Shown: piece after piece, positions 1-8,125 of the stretch | Layout: every line of letters begins with the position of its first letter | Position numbering within the stretch: position 1 is the stretch's first letter | Assembly: GCA_020633295.1 (NCBI GenBank) | Contig: JACKDW010000018.1 | Coordinates: 124,001 to 188,000, forward strand | DNA: 64,000 nt | Origin: Myxococcales bacterium | GTDB taxonomy: Bacteria > Myxococcota_A > Polyangia > Nannocystales > Nannocystaceae | Direction: 5' to 3' | Made by a program: the position numbers and the translations under genes | The notes under the pieces: model-generated | Database searches by the model: none | Seen by the model: only the letters and a program-made list of their open reading frames with translations | Told to the model about the DNA's origin: nothing

Positions 1-462
1 GACAACGGCACGCTCGCGGGGCGCTTCCAGCCGGTGGTGCGCGAGCCGGTCGCGCGCCTGCCCTCGGGCGCGAGGGTGCTCGGGATGGCCGACGCGGTCT
101 GTCTCAACGACCCGATCACGGGGCAGGGCTCGAACAACGCGAGCAAGGCGGCCCACGCCTACCTCCACGCGATCCTCGAGCGCGGCCGCGAGTCGCTCAC
201 GGACGAGGCCTGGATGCGCGCGACCTTCGATCGCGCCTGGACCGGCGAGGGGGTCGGCGCCGCGACGCTGTGGACCAACGCGCTGCTGCTGCCGCCGCCG
301 CCCCACGTGCTCCAGCTGTTCGGCGCCGCCAACACGCTCGGCGGCATCGCGTCGCGCTTCGTCAACGCCTTCGACGACCCGCGCGACTTCGGGGGCTGGT
401 TCCTCGACCCCGGCGGCGCCGAGCGCTTCATCGCCGAGCAGCAGGCCGGCGCCGCGAGCTAG
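1..462 (+). CDS. StyA-like FAD-dependent monooxygenase, C-terminal part (5' end outside window)
   Basis: The reading frame is open from base 1 and stops with TAG at 460-462, so only the last 153 residues are present. The segment VCLNDPITGQGSNNASKAA matches the 'DP..GQG.N.A' region of styrene/indole monooxygenase-type flavoproteins, where the FAD-binding fold closes over the flavin. The rest (helical, ending in FIAEQQAG) fits the C-terminal helical part of that family. The substrate cannot be read from this fragment. The next gene is convergent, so partners would lie upstream of the window. The family call rests on one motif region; another group A flavoprotein monooxygenase is the main alternative. 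Confidence 0.7.
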   Translation, partial: DNGTLAGRFQPVVREPVARLPSGARVLGMADAVCLNDPITGQGSNNASKAAHAYLHAILERGRESLTDEAWMRATFDRAWTGEGVGAATLWTNALLLPPPPHVLQLFGAANTLGGIASRFVNAFDDPRDFGGWFLDPGGAERFIAEQQAGAAS

Positions 463-499
463 GTCAGCGCCTCACCTCGGGGGCGCGGCCGCGCAGCGA

Positions 500-1507
500 T
501 CACGCCGCGGCCGCGGGGCGCGTGACGTCGCGCAGGACCGCGGCGTAGCCTGGCGAGACCAGCGCGCCGCGCAGCGCCCCGCGCTCGCGCAGCAGCCGGT
601 GCATGCGCGGGAGGTTGTAGCAGGGCACCGTCATGACCATGTGGTGCTCCAGGTGGTAGCCGACGCCGTGCGGCGCGAGCAGGAAGCGCGCGAGCGGGCC
701 GGGCGTCGTCGTCCGGGTGTTGCGCAGCGGGTCGGGGCCCGGCTCGGTGCAGCCGTGCTCCGCGATCGAGCGCACGCGCAGCAGCGCGCTGTAGGTCGTC
801 ATGTACGCCGCCCACCACAGCGCGAAGAGCCACGGCGCGCCGGCCAGCCACGTGATCGAGAAGCCCACGAGGTTGACGAGCGCGATCGGCCCGAGGTGCC
901 GCAGCCCGGTGCCGATCGCGGTCCCCCAGCTGCGCCCCGACGTGTCGATCCACTCGACGTCGGTGGACGCCGAGTAGCGCATGCGCCCGATCCCCATCAT
1001 CACGACCGCGAACACGCGCTTGGCCGAGCTGACGCCGAGGAGGTCGCGGGCGAAGCGACGGGCCAGGCGCGCGGGGGTCGTCGGGTAGCCCGCGACGAGC
1101 GCGAGGTCGGGATCGTCGTCTGTCCCGGTGAGCAGGTGATGGCGGCGGTGGTGCTGCCAGTAGCGCCGCATCGAGACGTTGTTGGGCAGCCCGCACAGCC
1201 AGCGCCCGACCGCGTCGTTGAGCCGGCGCGAGCGCGTCAGGATGCCGTGCGCGGCGTCGTGGGTCAGGACCGCGAGCGCGAGCTGGCGACCGCCGAGGAT
1301 CACGAGCGCGGGCCCGACGGTCCAGACCGAGGGGTAGCGCGCGACGATCGCGAGCGTCGCCGCGATCACGCCCCAGGTGAACGCGACCTCCAAGAGCCCG
1401 CGCGCGTCCGAGCGCGTCGTGAGCTCGCGCAGCTCGTCGCGCGAGAGGTAGTCGCGGACGTTGAAGCGCCGCGCGTGCGTCGGGCCGGAGGGCATCGGCG
1501 TGATCAT
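500..1507 (-). CDS. Membrane fatty acid desaturase family protein
   Basis: A 335-residue membrane protein of the di-iron fatty acid desaturase superfamily, which inserts double bonds into (or hydroxylates) lipid acyl chains using O2. All three histidine boxes are visible: HDAAH at residues 83-87, HHRRHH at 119-124 and HLEHH at 285-289, plus the RSIAEHG segment near 246-252 typical of the family. Hydrophobic stretches at about 40-80 and 205-240 supply the membrane hairpins. Length fits soluble-reductase-dependent bacterial desaturases. It is divergent from the zinc-ribbon protein across a gap of 137 bases. Fatty acid versus carotenoid or sphingolipid substrate cannot be decided from sequence alone. 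Confidence 0.85.
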   Translation of the reverse strand: MITPMPSGPTHARRFNVRDYLSRDELRELTTRSDARGLLEVAFTWGVIAATLAIVARYPSVWTVGPALVILGGRQLALAVLTHDAAHGILTRSRRLNDAVGRWLCGLPNNVSMRRYWQHHRRHHLLTGTDDDPDLALVAGYPTTPARLARRFARDLLGVSSAKRVFAVVMMGIGRMRYSASTDVEWIDTSGRSWGTAIGTGLRHLGPIALVNLVGFSITWLAGAPWLFALWWAAYMTTYSALLRVRSIAEHGCTEPGPDPLRNTRTTTPGPLARFLLAPHGVGYHLEHHMVMTVPCYNLPRMHRLLRERGALRGALVSPGYAAVLRDVTRPAAAA

Positions 1508-1644
1508 GGTACACGCAGCGCGCGGCCTCGCGTCGCGGCGCGGCGCGTCGTCGGCCCTTGAGCCGGCGGCAGCGTTCGCGGCGCTCGGATATCCTGGGAG
1601 TAGCCGCAGGCGACACGCGCGGTGAGCCCTGCGCGAGCGCGACG

Positions 1645-2382
1645 ATGCGACAGACCTGGCGCCCCGATCGACTCGGCGTCCGCACGGAGACCGAGCGCGT
1701 GCGCTGCTCGAGCTGCGGGCAGCGCCACGTCGTGATCTACGGGCTCAAGTGTTATCCCGGGCAGGAGCGCGACGACGTCGGCCTCGACTGCCAGCGCTGC
1801 GGCGCCGAGGACATCACCCGCATCTACTACGTCGGCGCCTACGCCTATCATCGGCTCGGCGAGTTTCGTCGGCTGCAGCTGCGCTCCCAGTGGCCGCCCG
1901 TCGCGATCGCGTGCGGCCTCCTGCTGCTCGTGGTCCTCGGTCTGTTCTCCTGCGAGCGCAGCGGGCTCCGGCTCGCGGTGGAGTGCGAGAAGGCGCAGCT
2001 TCGCCTGCCGGTCGAGCTGCGCCGGGCGGTGCTAGCCTCGGCCGAGCGCGCGCTCGATCACCCGCTCGCGTCCGCGCGCCGTCGGCTCAATCGGGGCTGG
2101 CGCGGCGCGGCGTCGAGCTGCGGCGCGCTGCGCGACGAGCTCGCGCGCGTCGACGCGGGGCTGTGTCCCGAGCACCCGACGCCCGGGATGCGCTGCGAGT
2201 GCGGCGCGCAGCGTTTCCCCGAGGACGATGACTGCCAGCGCCCGCCGCGGTGCGCGTACCGGGTCGCGCCCGCGCGGCTCGAGTGCTGGCGCGACGACCC
2301 GCCGCGCGAGGAGCCCGCGCCCGTGGTGATCGAGGAGGACGCGGACTTCCCCGACCTGGTCGTGGGGCCACCCTCGTCGTAG
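1645..2382 (+). CDS. Zinc-ribbon, single-pass membrane protein of unknown function
   Basis: A protein of 245 residues not assignable to a named family. Two CxxC pairs (residues 21-24 and 49-52) form a probable zinc ribbon near the N-terminus, followed by one transmembrane segment at about 86-102 and a C-terminal part with several further cysteines and an acidic tail. This suggests a cytoplasmic zinc ribbon anchored in the inner membrane with an exported Cys-rich domain. The ATG at 1645 is preferred because codons upstream of it lack the strong G/C third-position bias seen after it. It ends six bases before the convergent Ycf48-like gene. Confidence 0.6.
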   Translation: MRQTWRPDRLGVRTETERVRCSSCGQRHVVIYGLKCYPGQERDDVGLDCQRCGAEDITRIYYVGAYAYHRLGEFRRLQLRSQWPPVAIACGLLLLVVLGLFSCERSGLRLAVECEKAQLRLPVELRRAVLASAERALDHPLASARRRLNRGWRGAASSCGALRDELARVDAGLCPEHPTPGMRCECGAQRFPEDDDCQRPPRCAYRVAPARLECWRDDPPREEPAPVVIEEDADFPDLVVGPPSS

Positions 2383-2388
2383 CGCGCG

Positions 2389-3570
2389 CTACCGCGTCTC
2401 GCCCGCGCCCGCGAGCAGCTCGACGCGCCCGAGCCGACCGTCGGGGCCGGCGACCCAGGCGGCGTGGAGCGCCGCGAACGCGACCGCGTTGAGCGGCGGC
2501 GCGTCGCGCAGCGGTCGCCACGTGCGTCCGCCGTCGCGCGAGAGGTCCGCGCCGGATGTCCCGACGGCCAGCGCGAGCGCGGGCGCGCCGGCGGCGTGCG
2601 GCGGCGCGAAGGCGACGCCCGAGCGGTAGCCGCCGGGCCCGTCCGCCTCCTCGACGGGGCTCCAGGTGCGCCCGCCGTCGTCGGTCCACGCGGCGACCCC
2701 GGCGCGTCGCGTCGGCGCCTGGTAGTCCCCGCCGAGCGCGACGCCGCGGCGCGCGTCCTGGAACGCGAGCGAGAACACGCCGGCGGACGGGGAGCCCTGG
2801 GCGAGCGGCGCAGCCGCGGCCGTCCAGGTGCGCCCGCCGTCGTCGCTGCGCAGCACCCGGGCCCGCGCGCCGCCGGTCCCGAACCACGCCGCGCGGGCGC
2901 CGTGGGTCACCAGGCACGTCCCGCTGGCCGCGAACAGGTGCTCGTCGGGCAGCGCCGGAGGAGAGGACTCTTCAGGCAGCCGGCGCCAGCTCGCGCCGCC
3001 GTCCTCGGTCGCGTAGAGCACGTAGCGCCCGCGCACCGGGTCGCCGATCAGCAGCCCGCGGCGCGCGTCCCAGAACGCGATCGCGTCGAAGAAGCCGTCT
3101 GGGTCCGGGTTCTCGAGCGCGACTTGCCAGCGCGCGCCCCCGTCGACGCTGTGATACACGCGCGAGCGCGCGCCCTCGCCGGCCGCGAGCGCGACGATCG
3201 TGCGCTCGTCGAGGACGTGGATGTCTCGAAGGTCATCTTCCGGCGCCGCGCCCGGGACCGCGGGCGCCCCGTCGCTCGCGGTCAGCGTGCGGCGCTCGAG
3301 GGAGTAGGGCGGGCCCGCCGCGAGCAGGTACTGCGCGCCCGAACCGCTGGCCCAGGCCGCGCCGCGCGGCGAGAGGTCGAGGCCGCGCAGCGAGCTCGAG
3401 CCCGCGGCGCCGTGGAACATCCACCAGCGCGCGGGCGCGGGCGCGGGCGCGGGGCGCGGCGGGGCTCGTCGCGCGCCGCGGGGCCTCGGCGGGCGCGCAG
3501 GACAGGAGCGCGCGCCGCCGAGCAGGGCCGCGAGCGGTCGCGGTCGCTCAGGCGCGCCGCGCCGCATCAC
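2389..3570 (-). CDS. Ycf48/BNR-repeat beta-propeller protein
   Basis: A 393-residue protein with repeated 'S.DGG..W' motifs (YHSVDGGARW, YATEDGGASW, LRSDDGGRTW, AWTDDGGRTW, LSRDGGRTW). These are the Asp-box repeats of BNR/Ycf48-type beta-propellers, related to photosystem assembly factor Ycf48 and to sialidase-like folds. In non-photosynthetic bacteria such proteins are usually exported with unknown ligands. The N-terminus is Arg/Pro/Ala-rich and not a clean signal peptide, so the true start may lie inside it. The 5' end overlaps the last 23 bases of the upstream oxidase gene on the same strand, which points to translational coupling. Confidence 0.7.
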   Translation of the reverse strand: MMRRGAPERPRPLAALLGGARSCPARPPRPRGARRAPPRPAPAPAPARWWMFHGAAGSSSLRGLDLSPRGAAWASGSGAQYLLAAGPPYSLERRTLTASDGAPAVPGAAPEDDLRDIHVLDERTIVALAAGEGARSRVYHSVDGGARWQVALENPDPDGFFDAIAFWDARRGLLIGDPVRGRYVLYATEDGGASWRRLPEESSPPALPDEHLFAASGTCLVTHGARAAWFGTGGARARVLRSDDGGRTWTAAAAPLAQGSPSAGVFSLAFQDARRGVALGGDYQAPTRRAGVAAWTDDGGRTWSPVEEADGPGGYRSGVAFAPPHAAGAPALALAVGTSGADLSRDGGRTWRPLRDAPPLNAVAFAALHAAWVAGPDGRLGRVELLAGAGETR

Positions 3571-5221
3571 GCTCCTCGGGCGTGAGCAGCACGCCGGGGT
3601 TCATCACGCCCGCCGGGTCGAGCGCGGCCTTGGCCGAGGCCAGCGCGCGCGCGAACAGCTCGGGGCGCTGGCGTTGATACCACGGTCGGTGCACGCGGCC
3701 GACGGCGTGGTGGTGGGTGATGGTCGCGCCGTGCTCGAGCAGCGTGTCGCTGGCGACCCGCTTGAGCTCGGCCCAGCGCTCGAGCGCCGCCTCGGGGCCG
3801 TCTTGGTTGGGCGCGATGAAGGTGAAGTAGGGCGCGGGGCCGTCGGGGTACACGTGCGTGAAGCGACAGGTCAGCAGCCCCTTGCGCCCCGTCACGCGCT
3901 GGATCGCCGCGCGCACGTTGCTGACGACCGCCTTGTGCAGCGCGGGGAAGCGGTCCCAGGTGCAGGCGGTCTCGAAGGTGTCGACGATCATCCCGAGGCT
4001 GACGAGCGCGGTCTGCAGGTACGGGCCGTCGAAGAACGCCTGACGCCAGGCCCCGGCCGCGCCGGCGCTGCCCGGCTTCTCGGCGCTCGCCCGCGCGTCG
4101 CGGTGCCTCGGCCCCTCCGGGCAGCGCCCGCCGCAGGCGAGCGCGCGCTCGAGCGCCCGCTCCATCCACGCGTCCGTCGGGTGATCGGCCGACTCGAAGC
4201 CGAGGATCAGCACGTGCGCGTCGCCGGGCGCGACGCCGTTGATCATCGCCTCGCGGCGGTCCAGCAGGCGGCAGTTCGCGGGGTGCAGGCCCGACTGGGC
4301 GAGCGCGCGCGCGGCCTCGACCGCCGCGTCGTAGCCCGTGAACATCACGCTCGCCGACGAGCGCCAGCGCGGCCGCTGGCGCACGCGCATCCACGCCTCG
4401 GTGATCACGCCGAACACCCCCTCCGAGCCGATCACGAGGCGATCGGGGCTCGGCCCGGCGCCGGAGCCCGGGAGCCGTCGGCTCTCCATCACGCCCTGGG
4501 GCGTGACCGTGCGCAGCGACTGCACGAACTCGTCGATGTGCGTGTACACGGTCGCGAAGTGCCCGCCGCTGCGCGTCGCGATGTAGCCGCCGAGCGTGGC
4601 GAACTCGTAGGACTGCGGGAAGTGGCGCAGCGTCAGGTCGTGCGCCGCGAGCTGCTGATCGATCGCGGGCCCGGTCGCGCCCGCCTGGATGCGCGCCGAG
4701 AGCGAGCGGCGATCGACCTCGAGCACGCGATCGAGCGCGCGCAGATCGAGGCAGACGACGCCCGCGTACGCGCCCGCCGACTCCTCGTCGAGGTCGGCCT
4801 CGACGCCGCCGACCACCGAGGTCCCGCCGCCGCGCGGGATCACGGCGACGCGCGCCTCCGCGGCCCAGCGCAGCAGCGCCTGGATCTGCGCCTCGTCCTC
4901 CGGGTACGCGACGAGGTCGGGCGCCGGGCTGAAGTCGCCGAGGAAGCCGCGCACGAGGTCGCGGTAGCTGCGGCCGTAGGTGTGGCGCACGCGATCCTCC
5001 CGCGCCGCCGTGCAGAACCCGGCGAGCGCGGCGGGGACCGCCACGCGCGGGTCGGGCAGGCGCACGTCCGCGAGCGTCGGCGGCTCTCGCACCGTCGGCG
5101 GCGCGCCCTCGAGCCCGAGCAGCGCGTGCAGCTGGGCCCCGAGCTGGGCGCGGGTCTCCGCGTCCGGAAAGCGATCCTCGTACCCCCAGCCCCAGAAGCT
5201 CAAGCGGCGCGACGCGGTCAT
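3548..5221 (-). CDS. FAD-binding oxidase of the alkyldihydroxyacetonephosphate synthase type
   Basis: A protein of 557 residues with an N-terminal FAD-binding (VAO/PCMH) domain, including VIPRGGGTSVVGGVE, and a C-terminal FAD-linked oxidase domain. The HHHAVGRVHRPWY segment and the ending LDPAGVMNPGVL are features of alkyl-DHAP synthase, the ether-lipid enzyme, and of related bacterial oxidases. Ether lipids are known from myxobacteria, which fits, but D-lactate/glycolate oxidases share the domains. The start at 5221 (ATG, MTASRRL) is chosen because upstream codons lose coding bias and the 60-base gap to divergent cutA must hold promoters. The 3' end overlaps the Ycf48-like gene. Confidence 0.75.
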   Translation of the reverse strand: MTASRRLSFWGWGYEDRFPDAETRAQLGAQLHALLGLEGAPPTVREPPTLADVRLPDPRVAVPAALAGFCTAAREDRVRHTYGRSYRDLVRGFLGDFSPAPDLVAYPEDEAQIQALLRWAAEARVAVIPRGGGTSVVGGVEADLDEESAGAYAGVVCLDLRALDRVLEVDRRSLSARIQAGATGPAIDQQLAAHDLTLRHFPQSYEFATLGGYIATRSGGHFATVYTHIDEFVQSLRTVTPQGVMESRRLPGSGAGPSPDRLVIGSEGVFGVITEAWMRVRQRPRWRSSASVMFTGYDAAVEAARALAQSGLHPANCRLLDRREAMINGVAPGDAHVLILGFESADHPTDAWMERALERALACGGRCPEGPRHRDARASAEKPGSAGAAGAWRQAFFDGPYLQTALVSLGMIVDTFETACTWDRFPALHKAVVSNVRAAIQRVTGRKGLLTCRFTHVYPDGPAPYFTFIAPNQDGPEAALERWAELKRVASDTLLEHGATITHHHAVGRVHRPWYQRQRPELFARALASAKAALDPAGVMNPGVLLTPEERDAARRA

Positions 5222-5281
5222 CGGGCGGATGATACACGCGGCGCCTCGGCCCCGGGCGCCGCGATTTGGTACAAGCGGCGC

Positions 5282-5614
5282 ATGCAAGCCGACGATCCGA
5301 TCCTCGTCCTGTGCACGGCCCCCGACGACGTCGTGGGGGCCCGGCTCGCGCGGGGGCTGGTCGAGCAGCGGCTCGCCGCCTGCGTCAACATGATCGCCGG
5401 CGTCCGCTCGTTCTACCGCTGGAAGGGCACGCTGCACGACGACGCCGAGGTGCAGCTCGTGATCAAGAGCCGCCGCGGCCGCTTCGACGCGCTCCGCGAG
5501 TGGCTCGGCGAGCACCACCCCTACGACGTCCCCGAGGTGCTCGCGCTGCCGATCGTCGCGGGCAGCGAGCCCTACCTCGAGTGGATTTCGGCGCAGACGC
5601 ACGACGACGCGTGA
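5282..5614 (+). CDS. cutA: Divalent-cation tolerance protein CutA
   Basis: A 110-residue protein matching CutA1, a small trimeric protein linked to copper tolerance and metal binding. Diagnostic segments are RLAACVNMIAGVRSFYRWKG near residues 31-50, the KSRRGRFDAL stretch and the 'HPYDVPEVLALPI' region, followed by YLEWI near the end. Length is exactly that of the family. It is divergent from the FAD-linked oxidase and ends 11 bases before the convergent thioredoxin-like gene. The precise physiological role of CutA is unclear even in model bacteria. Confidence 0.95.
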   Translation: MQADDPILVLCTAPDDVVGARLARGLVEQRLAACVNMIAGVRSFYRWKGTLHDDAEVQLVIKSRRGRFDALREWLGEHHPYDVPEVLALPIVAGSEPYLEWISAQTHDDA

Positions 5615-5625
5615 AGGCGGCTAGG

Positions 5626-5994
5626 CTAGGGCGGCTCCACGGGCGGGGCCGCGAGCGCGCGCGCGAGCGCGTCGACGAGCGCGTCGGCGCGGGCGGGCGC
5701 GTGCAGGGGCGCGTGGTACTCGCCGTCGCGATACACGAACATCGACGGCAGGTGGAACACCTCGAGGTCCGCGACGAGCCCCGCGCTCTCGACCGCGTCG
5801 AGCTCGAGCAGGTGCAGCGCGTCGGGCTCGAGGCCCGCGGACGCGAGCGCCTCGTCGTCGACGCTCGCCAGCGCTCGCTTCACGAGCTTGCACGCGCCGC
5901 ACCACTGCGACGTGATGATCACGAGCGCGACGCCGCCGAGGCGGCGCAGCGTCCGATCGAGGTCGTGCTCATGGACGCGCTGGAGCGGGGTCAC
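5626..5994 (-). CDS. Thioredoxin-like protein with WCGAC active site
   Basis: A protein of 122 residues with a single thioredoxin fold. The redox motif WCGAC lies at about residues 31-35 after a hydrophobic beta strand (LVIITSQ), and the cis-proline region is FHLPSMFVYRDG, matching 'P T . . . F . . G' of thioredoxins. There is no signal peptide, so it should act in the cytoplasm as a thiol-disulfide oxidoreductase. It differs from housekeeping thioredoxin (WCGPC) at the position next to the second Cys, so a specialised partner is likely. It is convergent with cutA and divergent from the potassium channel gene. Confidence 0.8.
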   Translation of the reverse strand: MTPLQRVHEHDLDRTLRRLGGVALVIITSQWCGACKLVKRALASVDDEALASAGLEPDALHLLELDAVESAGLVADLEVFHLPSMFVYRDGEYHAPLHAPARADALVDALARALAAPPVEPP

Positions 5995-6135
5995 GTGGGT
6001 CGATTGTCGCCGCGGCCCTCCGCGGGCAGGGAAAATTCACGCGCGCCCGCGGCCGGCGAACTCACGCAGGCGCTCGTCCGCGCGCTCGCCCGCGTCCGCG
6101 CCGAAGGGGGGGGCGTGGCGGTAGAGTAGCCGCGC

Positions 6136-7173
6136 ATGCCGCCGCTACCGTCGAGCGCTGCGGAGAGGCTGGTCCGTCGGCGCGACGCCTCGCGCGCCCA
6201 GACGGCGCTGCTCGTCGTGCTGCTCGTGACCAGCCCGATCGTCGTGGTCGCGGTCCTGGTCTACCGCGCGGCGCTCGGGCTCAGCTGGGTCGACGCGGTC
6301 TACTTCGTCGTCACGACGATCACGACGGTCGGCTACGGCGACATCGCGCTCGGCAGCGCGCCCGCGTGGCTCAAGCTCTTCGGCGTCTTCATCATGCTCT
6401 CGGGGGCCGCGTCGATCGCCGCGGTGTTCGGGCTGATCACCGAGTTCATCGTCCGCCGCGAGCTCGTCAACCTGCTCCACCGATCGGAGAACAACATGCG
6501 CGATCACATCGTCCTCTGCGGCCTCGGCAAGGTCGGGCACCGCACGCTCGCGCACCTCCTCGCGCTCAAGGAGTCGGTCGTCGCGGTCGAGGTCAGCAGC
6601 GACTGCCGCTTCGTCGAGGAGGCGGCGCACCAGGGCGTCGACGTCATCATCGGCGACATGCGCAACGAGTCGACGCTCGAGCGCTGCCGGGTCGAGCACG
6701 CCAAGGCGATCGTCGCGGTCTCGGACGACGACCTCGCCAACATCGAGGCGGTCGTGCACGCGCGCTCCGTCAACCCGAAGATCCGCGTCGTCGTGCGCCT
6801 GTTCGATCAGAGCCTCGCGCGCAAGCTCGCCGCGACCATGGACTTCGGCGGCGCGTTCAGCATGTCGCACCTGGCCGCGCCGGCCTTCGCGATGGCCGCG
6901 GTCGACCCCGCGATCGTCAGCAGCTTCTACGTCAAGGACCAGCTCATGCTCAACGTCGAGCTCGTCGTCGCGGCCGGCTCGCGGCTCGACGGCGCCGGCG
7001 CGGAGATCATCGAGCGCTTCGGCGGCGCCTCGGTCCTGTTCCACGAGACCCCCGACGGCGCGCACCGCTTCCACCCGCGCCACGACCTCGTGTTCGGCGC
7101 GGGCGACAAGCTGATCGTCTCGACGACGCAGGACCGCCTCCGCGAGCTGCACGCGCTCAACGAGGCGCGCTGA
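6136..7173 (+). CDS. Two-TM potassium channel with RCK (TrkA) domain
   Basis: A 345-residue protein. Two membrane helices (about residues 23-46 and 80-104) flank a pore loop with the K+ selectivity sequence TVGYGD at residues 64-69. From about residue 123 comes a Rossmann-type TrkA-N/RCK domain with the nucleotide loop GLGKVGHRT and conserved acidic residue (VAVEVSSD), then a TrkA-C-like domain from about 255 to the end (KLIVSTTQDRL). It should form a ligand-gated K+ channel in the inner membrane, of the MthK/Kch type. It stands alone: the gene before it is divergent and the one after is convergent. Confidence 0.9.
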   Translation: MPPLPSSAAERLVRRRDASRAQTALLVVLLVTSPIVVVAVLVYRAALGLSWVDAVYFVVTTITTVGYGDIALGSAPAWLKLFGVFIMLSGAASIAAVFGLITEFIVRRELVNLLHRSENNMRDHIVLCGLGKVGHRTLAHLLALKESVVAVEVSSDCRFVEEAAHQGVDVIIGDMRNESTLERCRVEHAKAIVAVSDDDLANIEAVVHARSVNPKIRVVVRLFDQSLARKLAATMDFGGAFSMSHLAAPAFAMAAVDPAIVSSFYVKDQLMLNVELVVAAGSRLDGAGAEIIERFGGASVLFHETPDGAHRFHPRHDLVFGAGDKLIVSTTQDRLRELHALNEAR

Positions 7174-7206
7174 GCCGGCGGCCGGAGCTCGCCGCGGCGC
7201 GCCAGC

Positions 7207-8091
7207 TCAGTAGCTGACCTTCAGCGCGAAGTCGACGCACTCGCTCGTCGGCGTGACGCTGATGTAGAACTTCGCGCTGTCGTCCCCGAGCGGGTTGGCC
7301 GAGCACACGTAGTCGCTCAGGTCGAAGCCGTGGCTGTTCGACGCGCAGCAGCCCTTGTCGCCGCTGCCCGAGGTCGTCGGGGAGGTGTCGGGCGGGCAGT
7401 TCGGCGCGGCCTGCTCGCCGTTGTCGCAGTCGATGTACGCGCACATCACGAGGCCGTCGCCCGCGGTGACGTCGAACACCGGCTGGGCCTCGAGCAGCAG
7501 CGTGTCTGTCCCGTGAAACATGAACCAGTCGACATCGTCCGGGTCGAGCACCACGCCGCTCGCCGTCTCCGACTCGCCCTCCTGCAGGTCGCCGAGGTAG
7601 GCGGCGGTGACCTGGGTGTCGTTGACGAGCAGGTCGTCGACGCACTGCGGCCCCGAGTCCTCGGCGCACACGCCCTCGTCGCAGACGAGCTCGCCGTCGC
7701 ACTCGCCCTGGTCGCAGAGGCAGCCGAGCTCGCCCGCGGGGCAGCCGTCGGTCGCGTCGGTCCCGCCGCCGTCCTCCGTCGTCGCGGTCCCGCCGTCGGT
7801 CGCGCTCAGCTCGCCCGTCGTCTCGCTACCTGTCTGATCCGACATGGTCGTGGGCGCGGGGTCGCCCGTGCCGCCGTCGCTCGTCTCCGCCCCGGTCACC
7901 TCCGCGCCGTCCGTCATCGGCGCGGCGGTCCCGGAGGCGCTCGCGGTCGTCGGCAGCGTCGGCCCGTAGTCAGCCTCGCCCGTGTCCTCGCCGACGCTGC
8001 AGCCGGCGAGGACGCAGAGGAGCGCGAGCGCGGGGCGCAGGGCGACGGGCGGACGCGGCACGGCGAAACCGTACCACGGGCCGGTTTTCAC
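7207..8091 (-). CDS. Lipoprotein with Thr/Asp-rich linker and Cys-rich segment
   Basis: A protein of up to 294 residues. A short basic N-terminus precedes a hydrophobic stretch ending in the lipobox LAGC, so it should be a lipid-anchored exported protein. A low-complexity Thr/Ser/Gly/Asp linker (about residues 40-110) follows, then a compact Cys-rich piece (CPAGELGCLCDQGECDG) and a C-terminal globular domain with VDWFMFHGTDTL and several Cys. The layout is shared with other lipoproteins in this window (19.1, 20.6, 28.7 and 51.2 kb). The ATG at 8091 gives a long pre-signal segment; a GTG about 30 bases downstream is an alternative. Function unknown. Confidence 0.65.
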   Translation of the reverse strand: MKTGPWYGFAVPRPPVALRPALALLCVLAGCSVGEDTGEADYGPTLPTTASASGTAAPMTDGAEVTGAETSDGGTGDPAPTTMSDQTGSETTGELSATDGGTATTEDGGGTDATDGCPAGELGCLCDQGECDGELVCDEGVCAEDSGPQCVDDLLVNDTQVTAAYLGDLQEGESETASGVVLDPDDVDWFMFHGTDTLLLEAQPVFDVTAGDGLVMCAYIDCDNGEQAAPNCPPDTSPTTSGSGDKGCCASNSHGFDLSDYVCSANPLGDDSAKFYISVTPTSECVDFALKVSY

Positions 8092-8125
8092 GCCCGCGCG
8101 GAAACGTCGTGTGTTTCCTCAGCGG

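Noticed and set aside
1558..1644. ATG at 1558 as start of the zinc-ribbon protein
   Set aside because: It adds an Arg/Ser-rich piece with weak coding bias; ATG at 1645 begins the conserved-looking part.
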